Shown here: positions 7,305 to 10,400 of the stretch, in pieces
Layout: each line of letters starts with the position of its first letter
Numbering within the stretch: position 1 is the stretch's first letter
DNA from: an uncultured Ruminococcus sp.
GTDB lineage: Bacteria > Bacillota > Clostridia > UBA1212 > UBA1255
NCBI GenBank assembly: GCA_902782885.1
Contig: CACZOW010000298.1
Coordinates: 1 to 10,400, forward strand
DNA: 10,400 nucleotides
Direction: 5' to 3'
The notes under the pieces: model-generated
Told to the model about the DNA's origin: nothing
Seen by the model: the letters and a program-made list of their open reading frames with translations, nothing else
Databases searched by the model: none
Position numbers and translations under genes: made by a program

Positions 7305-8711
7305 TTATTTCTTTTTCTTTTTACCCGCGATGACAACGCCGCAGACGATCGCCGCCACAGCGATGACGCCGATAACGATGCCGATCACAAGACCCGTCTT
7401 GGAATCTTTCTTCTTTTCGGTGTTGTCCTTCTCGTTGTTGTCTTTATCCGCAGGTTTGTCTGTCTCAGCTGCCTTGTCGGTAGCGGGCGCGGCGTCTGTA
7501 GCCGGAGCATCGGTAGGAGCGGGCGCGTCGGTAACGACAGTCTCGGGCGTTGCCGTCGGTTCGGGCGTGGGCGCCTTGGTCGGAGTGGGCGCAGAAGTCG
7601 GGATCGCCGCGTCGCCTTCCGCCAGCCATTTGTCGCCGAATTCATTCGCGGCCTTCTCGTTGGTGAAGAACGCGATATAATAGAGCTCGTATTCATTGGC
7701 TACGGAGCAGGCGCTGTACGGATCCAGACGGCTGTCTGACAGCGTGCCGGTCCACTTCTTATTTTTAGCCGCGTTGATATTTACATACTGGAGCTGATCA
7801 GTCCTCGCATAGTCGAAAACAAGGTCTTTCGGCTCATCGAAATTGGAATTTTCGCTGGTCTGGAAATAGAACTGTCCGCGGTCGCCCGCTGCGGGATCGA
7901 TGCGTACGCCCAGCTGAATGATCTTATATTTATCCGTATCGACTTCCAGCGGTTCGCCGTCCTGATCCAGCGAAGTGAACATCAGCACGATATAGGGGTC
8001 GCCTACAACGTCGAGCGAAAGAATGCCGCAGCCTTTATCTGCGTCAATGTACGCTTCTTCGATCTGATATCTCTGAGCACCGAAAAAGTTTGCGTACGCA
8101 TCCTCGTCGTTGAGACGCAGGATCGGGCCGGGGGCATTGTCCAGAGTGTCCGGATCGGGTTCGGCGGTGGGCTCCGGCGTGGCGTTGACCGCGCTGCCGT
8201 CCGCGCTGTATTCGTACGATACCGGTACAGCCGTGTTCGTCGTCATTTTAACGATAGTGCCGTCTTCAAACTGGATCAGGAAATCGATCGTGTGGTTTCC
8301 TTCAACGCCGGTCACGTCCCATACGATATGATATCTGCTGGCGTAGCTGCATCCCGCACTCTGCGCGGCGGCAATTACCGCATCTTCCGTCTTGACTTTG
8401 AACTCTTCGCTGATCACCGGTTCGCCGTCGTCAATACAATAACCGAACGCGGCTATGTCCATGCTGTTCGACGCGGCCCAGCCTCTGGCACCGATCTTTT
8501 CCCGCGGACCGCCTACGGCGCCGTAGTCTTCCAGATAAGTGACCGGATCTTCCTTGGCGGCTTTCCCGTCAAGCAAAATAGAGTCCCAGAGCACGATAAG
8601 CGTCGAACCGAATTCACTGAATTCCAGCACTTCGGAATCCGCCCTTGCAGGCAGCGCGAACATTGTCAATATCAATGCCGCAACCAGTAAAACCGAAATT
8701 TTTCTCTTCAT
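7305..8711 (-). CDS. Secreted, C-terminally membrane-anchored surface protein of unknown function
   Basis: This is a 468-residue type I membrane protein. A signal peptide (MKRKISVLLVAALILTMFA, likely cut after ARA near 24-25) leads to a domain at ~28-165 containing GWAASNSMDIAAFGYCIDDGEPV and GNHTIDFLIQFEDGT. This layout recurs in clostridial surface proteins, but I know no function for it. A PEPTAEPDPDT linker follows, then a second beta-rich domain (~195-370) with QFYFQTS and WTGTLSDSRLDPYS, reminiscent of jelly-roll carbohydrate-binding modules. A long Pro/Thr/Ala-Asp linker (~375-435), one C-terminal membrane helix (~443-463) and a KKKKK tail close it. No LPXTG is present, so anchoring is by the helix. 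The second of two adjacent ATGs is chosen because AGGAGG is six bases away from it (three from the first, at 8714). It is the first gene of the operon with cinA and the flippase. A sugar-binding role is only a guess. Confidence 0.85.
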   Translation of the reverse strand: MKRKISVLLVAALILTMFALPARADSEVLEFSEFGSTLIVLWDSILLDGKAAKEDPVTYLEDYGAVGGPREKIGARGWAASNSMDIAAFGYCIDDGEPVISEEFKVKTEDAVIAAAQSAGCSYASRYHIVWDVTGVEGNHTIDFLIQFEDGTIVKMTTNTAVPVSYEYSADGSAVNATPEPTAEPDPDTLDNAPGPILRLNDEDAYANFFGAQRYQIEEAYIDADKGCGILSLDVVGDPYIVLMFTSLDQDGEPLEVDTDKYKIIQLGVRIDPAAGDRGQFYFQTSENSNFDEPKDLVFDYARTDQLQYVNINAAKNKKWTGTLSDSRLDPYSACSVANEYELYYIAFFTNEKAANEFGDKWLAEGDAAIPTSAPTPTKAPTPEPTATPETVVTDAPAPTDAPATDAAPATDKAAETDKPADKDNNEKDNTEKKKDSKTGLVIGIVIGVIAVAAIVCGVVIAGKKKKK

Positions 8712-8717
8712 CATTGA

Positions 8718-8723
8718 CCTCCT
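8718..8723 (-). promoter_or_regulatory. Ribosome binding site of the surface-protein gene
   Basis: AGGAGG on the minus strand is six bases before the ATG at 8709-8711 and three before the adjacent ATG at 8712-8714. The spacing favours the former. Confidence 0.8.
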
Positions 8724-8792
8724 GATAACAAATGAGCGGCAATCGGCAGCGCACGGTCATGCGGTGCGCCGGACCGCTTCTGTATGCGTGTG

Positions 8793-8821
8793 ATTCTACA
8801 CCAAAAAGGCGCCGGTGTCAA
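8793..8821 (-). promoter_or_regulatory. Strong sigma-A promoter for surface protein-cinA-flippase operon
   Basis: On the minus strand a perfect TTGACA (8816-8821) is followed after exactly 17 bases by TAGAAT (8793-8798), five of six bases of consensus. Transcription should start near 8786, giving a leader of about 75 bases. Nothing beyond the ribosome site is recognised in that leader. Confidence 0.85.
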
Positions 8822-8871
8822 ATCACGCGCGCGGACGCGCGCGATACGTGCGCGATACGCGTATATAACAG
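8822..8871. promoter_or_regulatory. Symmetric CG-rich block between divergent promoters, candidate operator
   Basis: The 50 bases between the two -35 boxes hold three ordered elements: CGCGCGCG-GA-CGCGCGCG (8826-8843), able to form an eight-pair hairpin; GCGCGATACG repeated at 8839-8848 and 8850-8859, an 11-base period; and the palindrome ATACGCGTAT (8855-8864). Most of it alternates purine and pyrimidine. The position, upstream of both promoters, suits a shared regulator site or a supercoil-sensitive element. That role is inference. Confidence 0.5.
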
Positions 8872-8901
8872 TTGACGGAACACAGTCGATTGTTGTATAA
8901 T
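8872..8901 (+). promoter_or_regulatory. Sigma-A promoter for the LRR lipoprotein gene
   Basis: TTGACG (8872-8877) is followed after 18 bases by a perfect TATAAT (8896-8901). Transcription would start near 8908, leaving a leader of about 66 bases. The ribosome site GGAGG at 8958-8962 is 11 bases from the ATG, somewhat farther than usual. Confidence 0.82.
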
Positions 8902-8973
8902 CAAGCTGAACTGCCGCGGCGCCGCAAGAGCGTCCGGTGTTTTCATAGACACAAAGCGGAGGTTTTGGTTTTC

Positions 8974-10400
8974 ATGAAAAAAGCTTCAGTTAAACTGCTC
9001 GGAAAAATAGCGCTCATATTGGTGGCGTGTATCGTCTTTGCCGCGTTCTTCGCCTGCAAGGAAGAAGAAGCGGAGCCCACGCCGGTACCCACCCCAGAGC
9101 CTACGCATAAAGAGCCGGACCTGAGCCCGATATACAATATTGACTACGATCCGGAACAGTTCATCGTTACCGGCAGCACATTGACCGAATACATCGGCAG
9201 CGGCGGCGACGTTGAGATCCCGAATGACATCACCGTCATAGGTCCCAACGCGTTCGCGGGCGCCTCGGGCGTAACCTCCGTCACATTTCCGAGGACCGTT
9301 ACTTATATCGATTCCCACGCGTTTGAAGGCTGCACCGGACTGAAGGGGCCGTTCACGCCGCCCAAGTTCGTCACGTACGTAGGAGATTACGCGTTTAAGG
9401 ATTGCACCGGGATAACCGAGATCGCGTTCGAAAACAGACTGGACGGCTTCGGTGAGCACGTTTTTGAAGGCTGCACCGGACTTGTAAAAGCCACTCTTCC
9501 GGAAAAATTCATTCTGGCCGGAGCCACCACCGTGCTCCCCGCGTACACGTTCTCCGGCTGCTCATCCCTTACCGACGTGACTATTTTTAAAGAAGCGGTC
9601 GATATCGGAGACGGCGCTTTTGAAAACTGCACGTCCCTCGCCGCGGTCACTATCCCGGATAAAGTAAAAACCATGGGTAAAAACGTATTTGCGGGCTGCT
9701 CGTCTCTTTCGGAGATCACGTTCAGCAAAATACTTTACCTTGTCGGCGGCGGTTCGCTGAACGACACCCCCTGGTACACCGCTAAAATGAACGAAGCCAA
9801 AGCCGCGGTCGCCGCAGCCGCCACGGACGACGAAAAAATGGCGGCCGGATTTGTCACCGTCGGTCAGAACGCGGTCGTAGGTTTTGTCCCCGCATCCGAC
9901 AGCGGAAACGTCGAGATCAGGCTCCCCGAAACGGTTTATTCCCTGAACGAAGGCACGTTCGCGCCCTTCATCGAGCGCCTCACCAAGCTGGAATACACGA
10001 CCAGCTCCCGCCTTGAATTCCTGGGCGACAACCTTTTCAAAGGCGCCGTAAATCTCAAAGAGATCTCCCTGCCCTCAAAACTTAAGACTATCAGCGAAGG
10101 TCTGTTTGACGGCTGCACCGGACTCGAGACCGTGAACATCACCAGCCGCCTCACGTCCATCGGCGACAATGCCTTCCGCGAGTGCGTCGCGCTCAAGGAG
10201 ATCTACCTGCCCGATGATATCAAATCTATCGGCAACAGCGCGTTCTTCCACTGCACTTCGCTCACCGACATAATATTCCCCTCCTCCATCGAAGATATCG
10301 GCGACTACGCCTTCAAGGACTGTGAGAATATCAGCAATTTCATTTTCACTCTGAAACTTTCCAACGTAGGCGTGCAGGCGTTTGACAACACCAAATGGTA
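8974..10400 (+). CDS. BspA-like leucine-rich-repeat lipoprotein (cut by window edge)
   Basis: The frame is open from the ATG at 8974 to the right edge, 475 residues so far. MKKASVKLLGK plus a long hydrophobic stretch forms a lipoprotein-type signal. Two cysteines could be lipidated: Cys19 (LVAC, the better lipobox) or Cys28 (FFAC, at the end of the hydrophobic run). A short Pro/Thr/Glu linker (TPVPTPEPT) follows, then LRR_5 (BspA / Treponema pallidum type) units of about 23 residues marked by AF-x-x-C-x-x-L and I-P/LP strands. Seven such units precede a break at about 262-300 (TPWYTAKM, then an Ala-rich helix), and at least six follow. The last residues, DNTKW, look like a second break. BspA-type proteins are surface exposed and often bind host or matrix proteins; the partner here is unknown. 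The gene is transcribed away from the surface-protein operon. C-terminal content is not visible. Confidence 0.9.
   Translation, partial: MKKASVKLLGKIALILVACIVFAAFFACKEEEAEPTPVPTPEPTHKEPDLSPIYNIDYDPEQFIVTGSTLTEYIGSGGDVEIPNDITVIGPNAFAGASGVTSVTFPRTVTYIDSHAFEGCTGLKGPFTPPKFVTYVGDYAFKDCTGITEIAFENRLDGFGEHVFEGCTGLVKATLPEKFILAGATTVLPAYTFSGCSSLTDVTIFKEAVDIGDGAFENCTSLAAVTIPDKVKTMGKNVFAGCSSLSEITFSKILYLVGGGSLNDTPWYTAKMNEAKAAVAAAATDDEKMAAGFVTVGQNAVVGFVPASDSGNVEIRLPETVYSLNEGTFAPFIERLTKLEYTTSSRLEFLGDNLFKGAVNLKEISLPSKLKTISEGLFDGCTGLETVNITSRLTSIGDNAFRECVALKEIYLPDDIKSIGNSAFFHCTSLTDIIFPSSIEDIGDYAFKDCENISNFIFTLKLSNVGVQAFDNTKW
9322..10124 (+). repeat. Near-identical 20-base copies within the LRR coding repeats
   Basis: The same 20-base segment, coding FEGCTGL and containing GGCTGCACCGGACT, is present at 9322-9341 and 9463-9482, 141 bases apart (two LRR units). 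A third copy at 10105-10124 differs by one base. Such retained DNA identity points to recent repeat copying or recombination within the gene. Confidence 0.6.

Noticed and set aside
8826..8859. CRISPR-like or tandem repeat array in the CG-rich block
   Set aside because: There are only two copies of a 10-base word with a one-base spacer, with no spacer-like unique segments and no cas genes nearby.
8986..9459. Minus-strand open frame (157 codons) opposite the LRR gene
   Set aside because: The plus strand carries a promoter, ribosome site, signal peptide and regular LRR units; the antisense frame has none of these.

Overview
The window looks like the chromosome of a GC-rich member of the class Clostridia (Bacillota), probably an uncultured gut or rumen lineage. 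This rests on sigma-A type promoters with near-consensus -35/-10 boxes, AGGAGG ribosome sites, a YtgP/SpoVB-type (MurJ-like) flippase, a two-domain CinA, a Pro/Thr-rich surface protein with a C-terminal membrane anchor, and a BspA-like leucine-rich-repeat lipoprotein. Genus cannot be read from the sequence. No RNA genes, insertion sequences, CRISPR arrays or convincing intrinsic terminators were seen.

Region A (1-4301, minus strand) is a four-gene cassette read from a promoter at 4273-4301. It encodes a small STAS anti-anti-sigma-type protein, a membrane-bound HAMP/PP2C (RsbU/SpoIIE-like) phosphatase, a three-domain STAS + APH-like kinase + HATPase fusion, and the start of a GH36-like alpha-galactosidase that runs off the left edge. 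The first three genes overlap by one base at TAATG stop/start junctions, and the glycosidase starts one base after the fusion's stop. The first three carry all parts of a partner-switching circuit: a phosphorylatable STAS switch, an anti-sigma-type kinase and a sensor phosphatase. No sigma factor is visible. The intact aminoglycoside-phosphotransferase-like kinase placed between the STAS and HATPase parts is the most unusual item in the window.

Region B (4356-8821, minus strand) is a second operon read from a strong promoter at 8793-8821. It encodes an unknown secreted, C-terminally anchored surface protein, CinA (nicotinamide-nucleotide amidase / competence-damage protein) and a MurJ-like flippase. 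Gaps are 12 and 45 bases. No terminator is evident before the region A promoter, so read-through is possible.

Region C (8822-10400) starts with a roughly 50-base block between two back-to-back promoters. The block is almost entirely alternating purine/pyrimidine, with a CG hairpin, an 11-base-phased direct repeat and a 10-base palindrome. The plus-strand promoter (8872-8901) drives a BspA-like LRR lipoprotein gene that is open at the right edge. The arrangement suggests that the two cell-surface genes share regulation.
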